Origin: Parvibaculum sedimenti
Lineage (GTDB): Bacteria > Pseudomonadota > Alphaproteobacteria > Parvibaculales > Parvibaculaceae
NCBI RefSeq assembly: GCF_009184905.1
Contig: NZ_WESC01000014.1
Span: 34,623-98,622, forward strand
Direction of reading: 5' to 3'
Length of the DNA stretch: 64,000 nucleotides
In this document: one piece after another, positions 18,867 to 26,764 of the stretch
How the letters are laid out: each line of letters opens with the position of its first letter
Position numbering within the stretch: the first letter of the stretch is position 1
Made by a program: the position numbers and the translations under genes
Notes under the pieces: model-generated
What the model was told of the DNA's origin: nothing
The model's input: the letters and a program-made list of their open reading frames with translations, nothing else
The model's database searches: none

Positions 18867-19421
18867 ATGAGTAAAGCCTTCACAAAAGAAAATGAAGCGG
18901 AAGCCGACGACGATCTCGACGCTGCCGATGCTTTGCCTCCGGGCACGAAGAATTACATTACACGCCAGGGTTTCGAGCGGTTGCAGGCTGAACTGCGCCA
19001 GCTCAAGCGCGTTGAGCGACCGAAGGTTGTCGAGACTGTGGCGTGGGCCGCCGGGAATGGCGATCGCTCGGAGAATGGCGATTACATTTATGGAAAGAAG
19101 CGGTTGCGCGAAATTGATCGCCGCATGCGTTTTTTGGGCAAGCGGCTCGAAATCGCCGAGGTCGTCGATCCGGCCCGTCAGAAGAAGCGCGATCAGGTCT
19201 TCTTTGGCGCGATCGTTACTTATGAGAATGAAGCGGGCGAGGAGCGGACCGTGCGCATCGTCGGCGTGGATGAGGCGCGCAGCGAACTTGGTGAAATAAG
19301 CTGGGTGTCGCCCGTCGCGCGGGCCTTGTTGAAGGCGGAAGTGGGTGATCAGGTGGAAGCGCGCACGCCGACCGGTCCCGAAACGCTTGAGATCGTCGAT
19401 ATTCGATACGAAGAAAAATGA
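18867..19421 (+). CDS. greB: Transcription elongation factor GreB
   Basis: The 184-residue Gre factor rescues backtracked RNA polymerase by stimulating transcript cleavage. The N-terminal coiled coil includes GNGDRSENGDYIYGKKRLREIDRR, cut here by position 65-85, with the acidic tip residues. The C-terminal FKBP-like domain starts near residue 110. The YIYGKK form and the size favour GreB over GreA. ATG 18867 is preferred to the TTG two codons earlier. The acidic N-terminal extension (about 25 residues) is unusual compared with E. coli GreB. Confidence 0.9.
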   Translation: MSKAFTKENEAEADDDLDAADALPPGTKNYITRQGFERLQAELRQLKRVERPKVVETVAWAAGNGDRSENGDYIYGKKRLREIDRRMRFLGKRLEIAEVVDPARQKKRDQVFFGAIVTYENEAGEERTVRIVGVDEARSELGEISWVSPVARALLKAEVGDQVEARTPTGPETLEIVDIRYEEK

Positions 19422-19451
19422 AAAAGGCCGGGAAAGTTGAAGTTCCCGGCC
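19421..19451 (-). terminator. Terminator of rhlE (possibly bidirectional with greB)
   Basis: GGCCGGGAA (19426-19434) pairs with TTCCCGGCC (19443-19451) across an 8-base loop. On the minus strand a TTTTT tract follows, giving a standard terminator for rhlE. On the plus strand the hairpin lies just after greB but the T run is poor. Confidence 0.8.
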
Positions 19452-19480
19452 TCTCGTTTCGTTGAAGTCAGTTGCTGTAA

Positions 19481-20866
19481 TCAGCCGCCATTGGCGGAAC
19501 GCTTGCGGGCGCGGCTGCCGGGGCGGTTGCGGCTCTGGTTGCGGCCGCCATCATTCTTGCGCTGTTCGCCCTGTGCTGTGGCCGCATGCCCCGATGCGCC
19601 GGGGCGCTTGCCATGCGCCTGCGACTTGCCTTGCGGCTTGCCGCCGCGCGGCTGGCCCTGTTTCGGACGCTGCTGCTGGCGGCGTTCGCCCTGAGGCTCT
19701 GCCGCGAAGGCGGCCGAAGGCGTGTCGCCGATCAGCGGGCGCGTATCGACGACCTGAAGCGTGCGACGCGTCAGACGTTCGATCTGCTTCAGATAAGAGC
19801 GTTCCGAAGCGTCGCAGAAGGAGAGGGCGATGCCGCTCGTTCCCGCGCGGGCCGTGCGGCCGATGCGGTGGACATAGCTTTCCGGCTCGTTCGGCAATTC
19901 GAAATTGATGACATGCGTGATGCCATCGACGTCAATGCCGCGCGCGGCGATATCGGTCGCCACGAGGACGCGGGCCTGTCCGCTGCGGAACTGCTCCAAC
20001 GCGCGCTGACGGGCGCCTTGCGACTTGTTGCCGTGGATCGCTTCCGACGGCACACCGCCCTTTTCGAGCTGCTCGCTGACGCGGTTGGCGCAGTGCTTGG
20101 TGCGCGTGAAGATGATGACGCGGGAGAGGTCGGGGTTTTCGAGAAGCTTGGCGAGAAGCTCGCGCTTGCGCTTCTGATCAACGAAAAGCACATGCTGTTC
20201 GATGCGATCCACCGTCACGACTTCCGGCGTGACTTCAACGCGAACCGGCGAGCGCAGAATTTCTGCCGCCAGCGACTCGATTGACTTCGGCATGGTCGCG
20301 GAGAAGAGCAGCGAATTGCGCTCGCGCGGCATGGTGGCGATGATCTTCTTCACGTCGTTGACGAAGCCCATGTCGAGCATGCGGTCGGCTTCGTCGAGCA
20401 CGAGAATCTTCGTGTCGGCAAGCTTCACATGGCGCTGGTTCATCAGGTCGAGCAGTCGGCCGGGCGTGGCGACGAGAATGTCGACGCCGTTCGCCATCGC
20501 CTTCACCTGACGCAGCTGGCTCACGCCGCCGAAGATGACCGTGTGGCTGAGGTGAAGGTGGCGTCCATAGACCGCAAGGCTCTCGTCGATCTGGATGGCG
20601 AGTTCGCGCGTCGGCGCGAGGATCAGCGCGCGCGCGCCGCGGGGCGTGCGCTTCGTCTGGTCATGGGCAAGTTTTTGAAGGATCGGCAGTGCGAAGGCCG
20701 CAGTCTTGCCGGTGCCCGTCTGGGCGAGGCCGAGCAGGTCGCGGCCCTGAAGCAGCGAGGGAATCGCCTGCATCTGAATGGGGGTGGGGGTCTCATAGCC
20801 CTCGGCGGCAAGCGCACGGCAAATGGGCTCGACAATGCCGAGATCGGCAAAAGTTTGGGTCGTCAT
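19481..20866 (-). CDS. rhlE: DEAD-box ATP-dependent RNA helicase (RhlE type)
   Basis: The 461-residue helicase has all core motifs: Q motif (PTPIQ), motif I AQTGTGKTA, motif Ia PTRELA, motif II DEAD, motif III SAT, and motif VI HRIGRTARAG. After residue about 370 comes a basic, Gly/Arg/Gln-rich tail that probably binds RNA without sequence preference. RhlE proteins act in ribosome assembly and RNA decay, often in the cold. The gene is convergent with greB, with a shared terminator between them. Confidence 0.93.
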   Translation of the reverse strand: MTTQTFADLGIVEPICRALAAEGYETPTPIQMQAIPSLLQGRDLLGLAQTGTGKTAAFALPILQKLAHDQTKRTPRGARALILAPTRELAIQIDESLAVYGRHLHLSHTVIFGGVSQLRQVKAMANGVDILVATPGRLLDLMNQRHVKLADTKILVLDEADRMLDMGFVNDVKKIIATMPRERNSLLFSATMPKSIESLAAEILRSPVRVEVTPEVVTVDRIEQHVLFVDQKRKRELLAKLLENPDLSRVIIFTRTKHCANRVSEQLEKGGVPSEAIHGNKSQGARQRALEQFRSGQARVLVATDIAARGIDVDGITHVINFELPNEPESYVHRIGRTARAGTSGIALSFCDASERSYLKQIERLTRRTLQVVDTRPLIGDTPSAAFAAEPQGERRQQQRPKQGQPRGGKPQGKSQAHGKRPGASGHAATAQGEQRKNDGGRNQSRNRPGSRARKRSANGG

Positions 20867-21258
20867 GCTGTCACTAATCTTTCAGACAAGCGGATCGGCA
20901 CCGACCGGTATGGTCGGACCTCTGGCGCGGGTTACCGCGTCCAACGCGCTTGGATCGGGGGGATCTGACTGTGCCGAGATTAGGCGCGTCCGGGGCGCAA
21001 GGCCCGCTGAAATGGACGGCGCAAAGCGCGCTCGCGAGAACAGTCAGGAGGGTAGATGCGCTCTCCGTCGCCATAAGTCAAGGTGCCGCGACGGCGGTGG
21101 TTCTCGTGACGCTCCGAATTCAGAACATTTCTGTCATATTTCGAGAGGACCGGGCGTTCCCGCGAAGAGATGCGACACGCGCCTTTCCCCATTGAGGCGG
21201 CGGCTCATTCTGGGCATGATCGCGCCATTCGCGAGGCTAAGGGCGTAAAGGGGAAGCG
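20867..21258. other. 392-bp divergent intergenic region between rhlE and corA
   Basis: It must hold the promoters of both genes. I see no convincing gene, RNA structure or repeat. Open frames here on both strands lack ribosome sites and protein-like composition. Confidence 0.5.
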
Positions 21259-22227
21259 ATGATAACTGCCTATGTGAGATCGAACGGCACGCTTAGCCCT
21301 TTGCCTGTCGAACCACATGGGCAGATCCCCGAGGCTGTGGTGTGGCTCGATCTGTTGGAGCCGACGCCTGAGGAGGAGCACTTCGTTGACGAGGTGCTCG
21401 GCCTCGACGTTCCCTCCGAAGAAGAAATGCAGGAGATCGAGGTATCGAGCCGACTCTATCAGGAGCGTGGCGCGCTCTACATGACGGCAACCGTCATGGT
21501 TGGCGCCGACACGGCCAAGCCCGGCCGCTCGCCTGTTACCTTCGTTCTCGTCGGTCACCGCCTTCTCACGCTGCGCTATGCGGAGCCGCTGCCTTTTCGT
21601 GTTTTCGCTGCAAAGGCGCGGCGCCACACCGTCCCCTCGAGCACGGGCGAGGAGGTATTGGCCGGACTTCTGGATGCCATCGTCGATCGCGTCGCTGATA
21701 TCCTTGAGCGCGTTCAGGGCGAGATCGACACGCTGTCGAGCGACATCTTCGTGCGCGATGAAAATGCCCCCAAGCTCGATTTCGACGAGGTGCTGCGGCG
21801 CGTCGGTCAGGTGCAGGCGTTGACGACTCAGGCGCGCGAAAGCCTCGTCAGCATTGCGCGGCTTTTGAGCTTCATTGGCAGGCCCGGCGAAACGAAGCTG
21901 CCCAAGGCCTTCGAAAGGGGGTTCAAGACCATTGCCCGAGACGTCATGGCCTTGAGCGACCATGCGAGCTTTCTGACCAGCAACATCAACTTCATGCTCG
22001 ATGCCACGCTCGGCATGATCAATAACGAGCAGAACGGGATCATCAAGATATTCTCGGTGGCCGCCGTGGTCTTCCTGCCGCCGACGCTCGTTGCCAGCAT
22101 TTACGGCATGAATTTCGACATTATTCCCGAACTGAAATGGCAATTCGGCTATCTCTGGGCCATCGGATTGATGGTCGCTTCCGCCATTGTGCCCTACTGG
22201 TATTTCAAGCGGCGCGGATGGCTCTAG
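21259..22227 (+). CDS. corA: Magnesium/divalent cation transporter CorA
   Basis: The 322-residue protein has a large cytoplasmic N-terminal domain and two C-terminal membrane helices (about 262-282 and 294-313). The signature YGMN sits at the end of the first helix and forms the selectivity filter of the pentameric channel. Length fits the family. It stands alone; no magnesium riboswitch was recognised upstream. Confidence 0.93.
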   Translation: MITAYVRSNGTLSPLPVEPHGQIPEAVVWLDLLEPTPEEEHFVDEVLGLDVPSEEEMQEIEVSSRLYQERGALYMTATVMVGADTAKPGRSPVTFVLVGHRLLTLRYAEPLPFRVFAAKARRHTVPSSTGEEVLAGLLDAIVDRVADILERVQGEIDTLSSDIFVRDENAPKLDFDEVLRRVGQVQALTTQARESLVSIARLLSFIGRPGETKLPKAFERGFKTIARDVMALSDHASFLTSNINFMLDATLGMINNEQNGIIKIFSVAAVVFLPPTLVASIYGMNFDIIPELKWQFGYLWAIGLMVASAIVPYWYFKRRGWL

Positions 22228-22265
22228 ACGATTGAACCTGTGAATATGAAAGCTGAGTAATAGGG

Positions 22266-22279
22266 GGCACTTATGTGCC
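22266..22279. promoter_or_regulatory. Short dyad in the arn operon leader
   Basis: GGCAC-TTAT-GTGCC is a perfect 5-4-5 dyad about 155 bases before the first arn gene, in an AT-rich stretch likely to hold the promoter. It has the spacing of a CRP/FNR-family site but not the usual bases. Chance occurrence is possible. Confidence 0.22.
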
Positions 22280-22435
22280 AAATTCCCTTGCGGTAGTATG
22301 TGATAAAATGTTCACTACGCGCCGAACGGGGCGGCAGGTTCCGCCCGAAAAACCGGAGAAATCTGCGCTTTTTGGGGCGGTCCTGAACTGGTCCCGGAGA
22401 CTGCAAACGGCGCGTCTGGCGCCTGAGAGGGACGA

Positions 22436-23500
22436 ATGGGCCTCAAGGTTCTAATTCTGGGTGTAAACGGCTTCATCGGCAGCCATCTCAGCGAAGCGAT
22501 ATTGAGAACGAAGAGCGACTGGGAGGTCTATGGAATGGATCTCCAGCAGGACAAGCTGGAAGGCTGCATGGGCCACCCGCGCTTCCACTTCGTCGAAGGC
22601 GACATCACGATCAACAAGGAGTGGATCGAGTATCACGTCCGCAAATGCGATGTGGTGCTGCCGCTGGTCGCCATCGCGACGCCTGCCATCTATGTCTCCG
22701 ACCCGCTGCGCGTCTTCGAACTCGACTTCGAGGCCAATCTCGCCATCGTGCGCTATTGCGTGCGCTACAAGAAGCGCGTCGTCTTCCCCTCGACCTCGGA
22801 AGTCTACGGCATGTCGCCGGACCAGGAGTTCGACGAGGAGACCAGCAATCTGGTGCTCGGCCCCATCGGCAAGCAGCGCTGGATCTATTCCTGCTCGAAG
22901 CAGCTTCTCGACCGCGTGATCCACGCCTATGGCCTGAAGGACCAGCTGCGCTATACGCTGTTCCGTCCCTTCAACTTTATCGGTCCGCGCCTCGACAACA
23001 TCATGGCCGCCAATGAGGGCTCGTCGCGTGTGCTGACGCAGTTCCTCGGCAATATCCTGCGTGGCAAGGACATCCAGCTCGTCGATGGCGGCGCGCAGAA
23101 GCGCTGCTTCATCTATATCGACGACGCGATCGAGGCCCTGATGCGCATTCTCGAAAACGAGAACGGTATCGCCGATCAGCGCATTTTCAACATCGGCAAT
23201 CCGACGGCCGAACTGTCGATCGCTGAGCTCGCCGAGATGATGCTTTCCGTTGTTGCCGAGTTCCCCGGCTATGAGAACGTGGCGGACCGCGTGAAGCTCG
23301 TGAACACGAGCTCGGGCGAATATTACGGCAAGGGCTATCAGGACATGCTGGTGCGCGTGCCTTCCATCAAGGCGATCCAGTCGCTCGGCTGGAATCCCTC
23401 GACCGATGTTCGCTCCGCCATTCGCAAGACGGTCGAATATTATATCGACCAGTTCGGTCCCGCCGCCGACCAGAATGCTGTCGAAACAGAGTTGCTGTGA
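22436..23500 (+). CDS. UDP-glucuronate 4-oxidative decarboxylase (ArnA C-terminal domain homologue)
   Basis: The 354-residue SDR enzyme should convert UDP-glucuronate to UDP-4-keto-pentose, the first committed step to aminoarabinose. It has the NAD-binding GVNGFIG motif, PSTSEVYG (catalytic Ser/Glu), Y-x3-K in YSCSK, and QKRCFIYIDD containing the Arg needed for decarboxylation in E. coli ArnA. In enterobacteria this is the C-terminal half of the bifunctional ArnA; here it is a separate gene, and the formyltransferase half lies 2.3 kb downstream. It heads the operon. Confidence 0.88.
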   Translation: MGLKVLILGVNGFIGSHLSEAILRTKSDWEVYGMDLQQDKLEGCMGHPRFHFVEGDITINKEWIEYHVRKCDVVLPLVAIATPAIYVSDPLRVFELDFEANLAIVRYCVRYKKRVVFPSTSEVYGMSPDQEFDEETSNLVLGPIGKQRWIYSCSKQLLDRVIHAYGLKDQLRYTLFRPFNFIGPRLDNIMAANEGSSRVLTQFLGNILRGKDIQLVDGGAQKRCFIYIDDAIEALMRILENENGIADQRIFNIGNPTAELSIAELAEMMLSVVAEFPGYENVADRVKLVNTSSGEYYGKGYQDMLVRVPSIKAIQSLGWNPSTDVRSAIRKTVEYYIDQFGPAADQNAVETELL

Positions 23501-23521
23501 CAGACGGCAAATTGCCGTCTG
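23501..23521 (+). other. Perfect intercistronic hairpin between the decarboxylase and deformylase genes
   Basis: CAGACGGCAA and TTGCCGTCTG are perfect 10-base arms around a single A, starting at the base after the decarboxylase stop. Only CCTTT follows, so full termination is doubtful. It may protect the upstream mRNA or reduce expression of the later genes. Confidence 0.55.
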
Positions 23522-23537
23522 CCTTTAGTGGAATGAC

Positions 23538-24461
23538 ATGAGCGCATCGAGGCTCGCCATCAAGATCGACGTCGACACCGACCGCGGTACGCGGGAGGGC
23601 GTGCCGGCCTTGAGGGACCTTCTCGCGCGAAAGGGCATTCCCGCGACCTTTCTCTTCTCGCTTGGGCCGGACAATACGGGGCGCGCCATTCGCCGTATCT
23701 TCCGGCCGGGCTTCTTCAGCAAGGTGAGCCGCACCAGCGTCGTCTCGACCTATGGGTTGCGGACGCTGATGAACGGCGTCGTCCTGCCGGGGCCGATGAT
23801 CGCGAAGAAAAATGCTGCCATCCTGCGTTCGGTCGTCGATGCCGGGTTCGAGACGGGCATTCACTGCTGGGACCATGTGTTCTGGCAGGATAAGCTTTTC
23901 TCGCTGAGCGAGACGAGGGTGGCCGAAGAGTTCGGCAAGGCGGGCCGAGCCTATGAAGAGGTTTTCGGACAGGCCGCAAAAACGGCGGGCTCTGCGGGCT
24001 GGCAGGCCAATGCGGCGAGCCTCGCCGCCTATGATGCCGCCAATCTCGACTATGCGACCGATGTGCGCGGCGGCGCGCCCTTCATTCCGGTGGCGGATGG
24101 GCGCCGGTTCCGGACGTTGCAAATCCCGACGACCTTGCCGACGCTCGACGAGTTGATGGGCCGTCCGGAATATCCGGCGGAGCGCCTTGCCGACGCGTTG
24201 CTCGATCACCTCGCGGGTGGGCTCGATGTCTTCACCATTCACGCCGAAATCGAAGGAATGAGCATGGCCCAATGGTTCTCGGCGTTTCTCGACCGGGCGA
24301 GGGATCGCGGCGTCTCCTTCGTGTCGCTTGCCGACGAGGCGGCGAAGCTCAACACGGATCGCGCCTCCATTCCGGTCGCAACGCTTGAACAGGGCGAGAT
24401 CGACGGGCGCTCAGGCACGCTTGCCGTGCAGGGCGCGCGCATTGAAGGGCTGGCCGCATGA
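23538..24461 (+). CDS. arnD: 4-deoxy-4-formamido-arabinose-phosphoundecaprenol deformylase (ArnD type)
   Basis: The 307-residue protein is a NodB-type polysaccharide deacetylase. It has IKIDVDTDRG near the N terminus (first Asp of the metal site), TGIHCWDHVFWQ around residue 115 (the His-x3-Asp-His-like group), and a late TIHAEIEG motif. ArnD removes the formyl group from undecaprenyl-phosphate-Ara4FN on the membrane. It starts after the intercistronic hairpin and overlaps the next gene by four bases. Confidence 0.86.
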   Translation: MSASRLAIKIDVDTDRGTREGVPALRDLLARKGIPATFLFSLGPDNTGRAIRRIFRPGFFSKVSRTSVVSTYGLRTLMNGVVLPGPMIAKKNAAILRSVVDAGFETGIHCWDHVFWQDKLFSLSETRVAEEFGKAGRAYEEVFGQAAKTAGSAGWQANAASLAAYDAANLDYATDVRGGAPFIPVADGRRFRTLQIPTTLPTLDELMGRPEYPAERLADALLDHLAGGLDVFTIHAEIEGMSMAQWFSAFLDRARDRGVSFVSLADEAAKLNTDRASIPVATLEQGEIDGRSGTLAVQGARIEGLAA

Positions 24462-24826
24462 CGCGCTATCTTCCGCTGATTTTCACCGGCGTTCTTCTCA
24501 ACGCCGCCGCGCAGCTGGCGTTGAAGCAGGGCATGCGCCAGATCGGCCATTTCGATTTCAGCCCCGCGACGCTTTTCGCCATGAGCTGGCGCATCGGCAC
24601 CAACGGCTATGTCGTTTTCGGGCTCGCTTGCTATGTCGTCAGTGTCGCTGTCTGGCTGCTAGCCCTGTCGCGTGTCGAAGTGAGTTTCGCCTATCCCTTG
24701 CTCTCGGTTGGCTACATCGTGACCGCCGTTGCCGCCTGGTATTTCTTCGGCGAGGCGGTGACGCCGGTCCGCATTGCCGGGATCGCCGTCATCATTGTCG
24801 GCGTCATCATGATCTCACGCAGTTGA
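24458..24826 (+). CDS. EamA/SMR-type flippase subunit (ArnE-like)
   Basis: The 122-residue protein has four membrane helices and the small multidrug-resistance/EamA fold. ArnE and ArnF normally form a heterodimer that moves undecaprenyl-phosphate-Ara4N across the inner membrane. Only one such gene is present here, so the product may work as a homodimer or with a distant partner. It overlaps arnD by four bases (ATGA). Confidence 0.8.
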   Translation: MTRYLPLIFTGVLLNAAAQLALKQGMRQIGHFDFSPATLFAMSWRIGTNGYVVFGLACYVVSVAVWLLALSRVEVSFAYPLLSVGYIVTAVAAWYFFGEAVTPVRIAGIAVIIVGVIMISRS

Positions 24827-24842
24827 TCGAGAGCGTAAAACC

Positions 24843-25820
24843 ATGAGCGAAGACATGACCACCGAGACGCATGCACAAACGCTGACCAAGACGCCCGATA
24901 TCAGCATCGTCATTCCCGTTTACAACGAGGAAAAGAACCTGCCGCTGTTGTTCGAGCGACTGACGGCTGTAGTCGACAAGCTCGACCGCCCGGCAGAGAT
25001 TGTCCTCACCGATGACGGCAGCAAGGACAATTCGCTCGCACTGATGAAGAGCTATGTCGAAAAGCGCCCCGACATCATGCGCGTCGTCGAGTTCGACCGG
25101 AATTACGGCCAGCACATGGCGGTCATGGCGGGCTTCGAGACCGCGCGGGGCGACATCATCGTGACCCTCGACGCCGACCTCCAGAACCCGCCCGAGGAAA
25201 TCCCCAAGCTGATCGCCGAGATGGATGCGGGGCACGATGTCGTCGGCTCCTATCGCCGCAACCGGCAGGACAGCGTTTTCCGCACGCTGCCGTCGCGTAT
25301 CATCAATCTTATCCGTGAGCGCATCACCGGCATCAAGATGCGCGATCAGGGCTGCATGCTGCGGGCCTATCGTCGAAACATCGTGCGCATGATCGTCGAA
25401 AGTGGAGAGACGTCGACCTTCATTCCCGCGCTCGCCCAGTTCTATGCCGAGCGGCCGAGCGAGGTGGAGGTGGAACATGCCGCGCGCCACGCCGGCACGT
25501 CGAACTACAATCTCTACAAGCTCATCCGTCTGAACTTCGACCTGATGACGGGCTTCAGCCTCGTGCCGCTGCAGGTCTTCACCATGGTCGGCATGGCGGT
25601 TTCGGCAGCGAGCCTGCTTCTCGTCGTCTACATGTTCCTGCGCCGCATTTTCCTCGGGCCGGAAGTCGAGGGCATCTTCACGCTCTTCGCCATCCTCTTC
25701 TTCCTGCTCGGCGTGGTCATCACGGGTCTCGGCATCGTCGGTGAATATGTCGGGCGTATCTATCAGCAGATCCGGCAGCGCGCGCGTTTCCGCATTCGCG
25801 CCATCCACGAGAAAAATTGA
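24843..25820 (+). CDS. arnC: Undecaprenyl-phosphate 4-deoxy-4-formamido-arabinose transferase (ArnC type)
   Basis: The 325-residue GT2 enzyme moves formylated aminoarabinose from UDP to undecaprenyl phosphate. The N-terminal GT-A domain has SIVIPVYNEEKNL, the DDGSKDNS loop and the metal-binding LDADLQNPPEE. Two membrane helices lie near the C terminus (about 245-270 and 280-300), as in ArnC and DPM-type synthases. It lies 16 bases after the flippase gene. Confidence 0.88.
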   Translation: MSEDMTTETHAQTLTKTPDISIVIPVYNEEKNLPLLFERLTAVVDKLDRPAEIVLTDDGSKDNSLALMKSYVEKRPDIMRVVEFDRNYGQHMAVMAGFETARGDIIVTLDADLQNPPEEIPKLIAEMDAGHDVVGSYRRNRQDSVFRTLPSRIINLIRERITGIKMRDQGCMLRAYRRNIVRMIVESGETSTFIPALAQFYAERPSEVEVEHAARHAGTSNYNLYKLIRLNFDLMTGFSLVPLQVFTMVGMAVSAASLLLVVYMFLRRIFLGPEVEGIFTLFAILFFLLGVVITGLGIVGEYVGRIYQQIRQRARFRIRAIHEKN

Positions 25821-25822
25821 GG

Positions 25823-26764
25823 ATGGCCGAACACAAGCCCGCCAAGCAGGGGATCGTCGTCTTCGCTTATAGCGAGGTGGGCCATGCCTGCCTCAAGGCG
25901 CTGATCGATCGCGGCGAAAACATACTCGCGCTTTTCACGCATGAGGATTCGCCGGACGAGCGGCAATGGTTCCGCTCCTGCGCGGCGCTGGCAAAGGCGC
26001 ATGGCATTCCCGTCTATACGGTGGAGCCGAGAGAGGGCGACACGGTCGAGCGCATCGTCAGCGATCTCGCGCCGGATCTGATCTTCTCCTTCTACTATCG
26101 CAAGATGATCCCGGAGCGCATTCTCCGCCATGCGCGGCTCGGCGCCTACAATATGCATGGCTCGCTCTTGCCGCGCTATCGTGGGCGCGCGCCGCTCAAT
26201 TGGGCGATCATTCACGGCGAGTCCGAAACGGGCGTGACTCTGCATGTCATGGTGAAGGAAGCCGATGCGGGCGACGTCATCGACATGGAAGCGGTTTCGA
26301 TCGGCCCCGAGGAAACGGCGGGCCAGGTCGCGGAGCGCATTCCTGCCGCCGCCGTGCGCCTCGTCCTGCGCCAGATCGACGGGCTCAAGGCGGGCACTGC
26401 GCCGCGCCATGTGCAGGATGTCAGGAAGGCAACCTATTTCGGCATTCGTAAACCGGAAGATGGCCGTATCGATTGGCGCCAGACGGCGCGGCAGGTCTTC
26501 AATCTTGTCCGCGCCGTGGCGCCGCCCTTTCCGGGCGCCTTCACCGATGCGGCGGGCCGCCGCGTCATGATCTGGCGCGCGCGTGTGAGCGAAGGAAGCG
26601 GTAAGCCCGGGGAGGTGCTTTCGCTGCGCCCGCTCGTCGTCGCGGCGGGCGAGGGGGCGGTCGAGGTCGTGCATTTCGGCTTCGAAGGAGAAGATGAAGC
26701 GGGCGCCAGCGAGGCAATGCTGGCGACGCTCAAGGTTGGCGACAGACTGGGAGAAAGTGCGTGA
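25823..26764 (+). CDS. UDP-4-amino-4-deoxyarabinose formyltransferase (ArnA N-terminal domain homologue)
   Basis: The 313-residue protein belongs to the methionyl-tRNA formyltransferase family, using N10-formyltetrahydrofolate. The catalytic set seen in ArnA is present: NMHGSLLPRYRGRAP (Asn and His) and the Asp in KEADAGDVI. Together with the decarboxylase gene at the operon head it replaces the fused ArnA. The gene starts two bases after the ArnC stop; a TTG two codons earlier is less likely. It overlaps the next gene by four bases. Confidence 0.88.
   Translation: MAEHKPAKQGIVVFAYSEVGHACLKALIDRGENILALFTHEDSPDERQWFRSCAALAKAHGIPVYTVEPREGDTVERIVSDLAPDLIFSFYYRKMIPERILRHARLGAYNMHGSLLPRYRGRAPLNWAIIHGESETGVTLHVMVKEADAGDVIDMEAVSIGPEETAGQVAERIPAAAVRLVLRQIDGLKAGTAPRHVQDVRKATYFGIRKPEDGRIDWRQTARQVFNLVRAVAPPFPGAFTDAAGRRVMIWRARVSEGSGKPGEVLSLRPLVVAAGEGAVEVVHFGFEGEDEAGASEAMLATLKVGDRLGESA

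Noticed and set aside
20950..21195. Open frames in the rhlE-corA gap
   Set aside because: No ribosome site, no protein-like composition and no overlap with a recognisable family.
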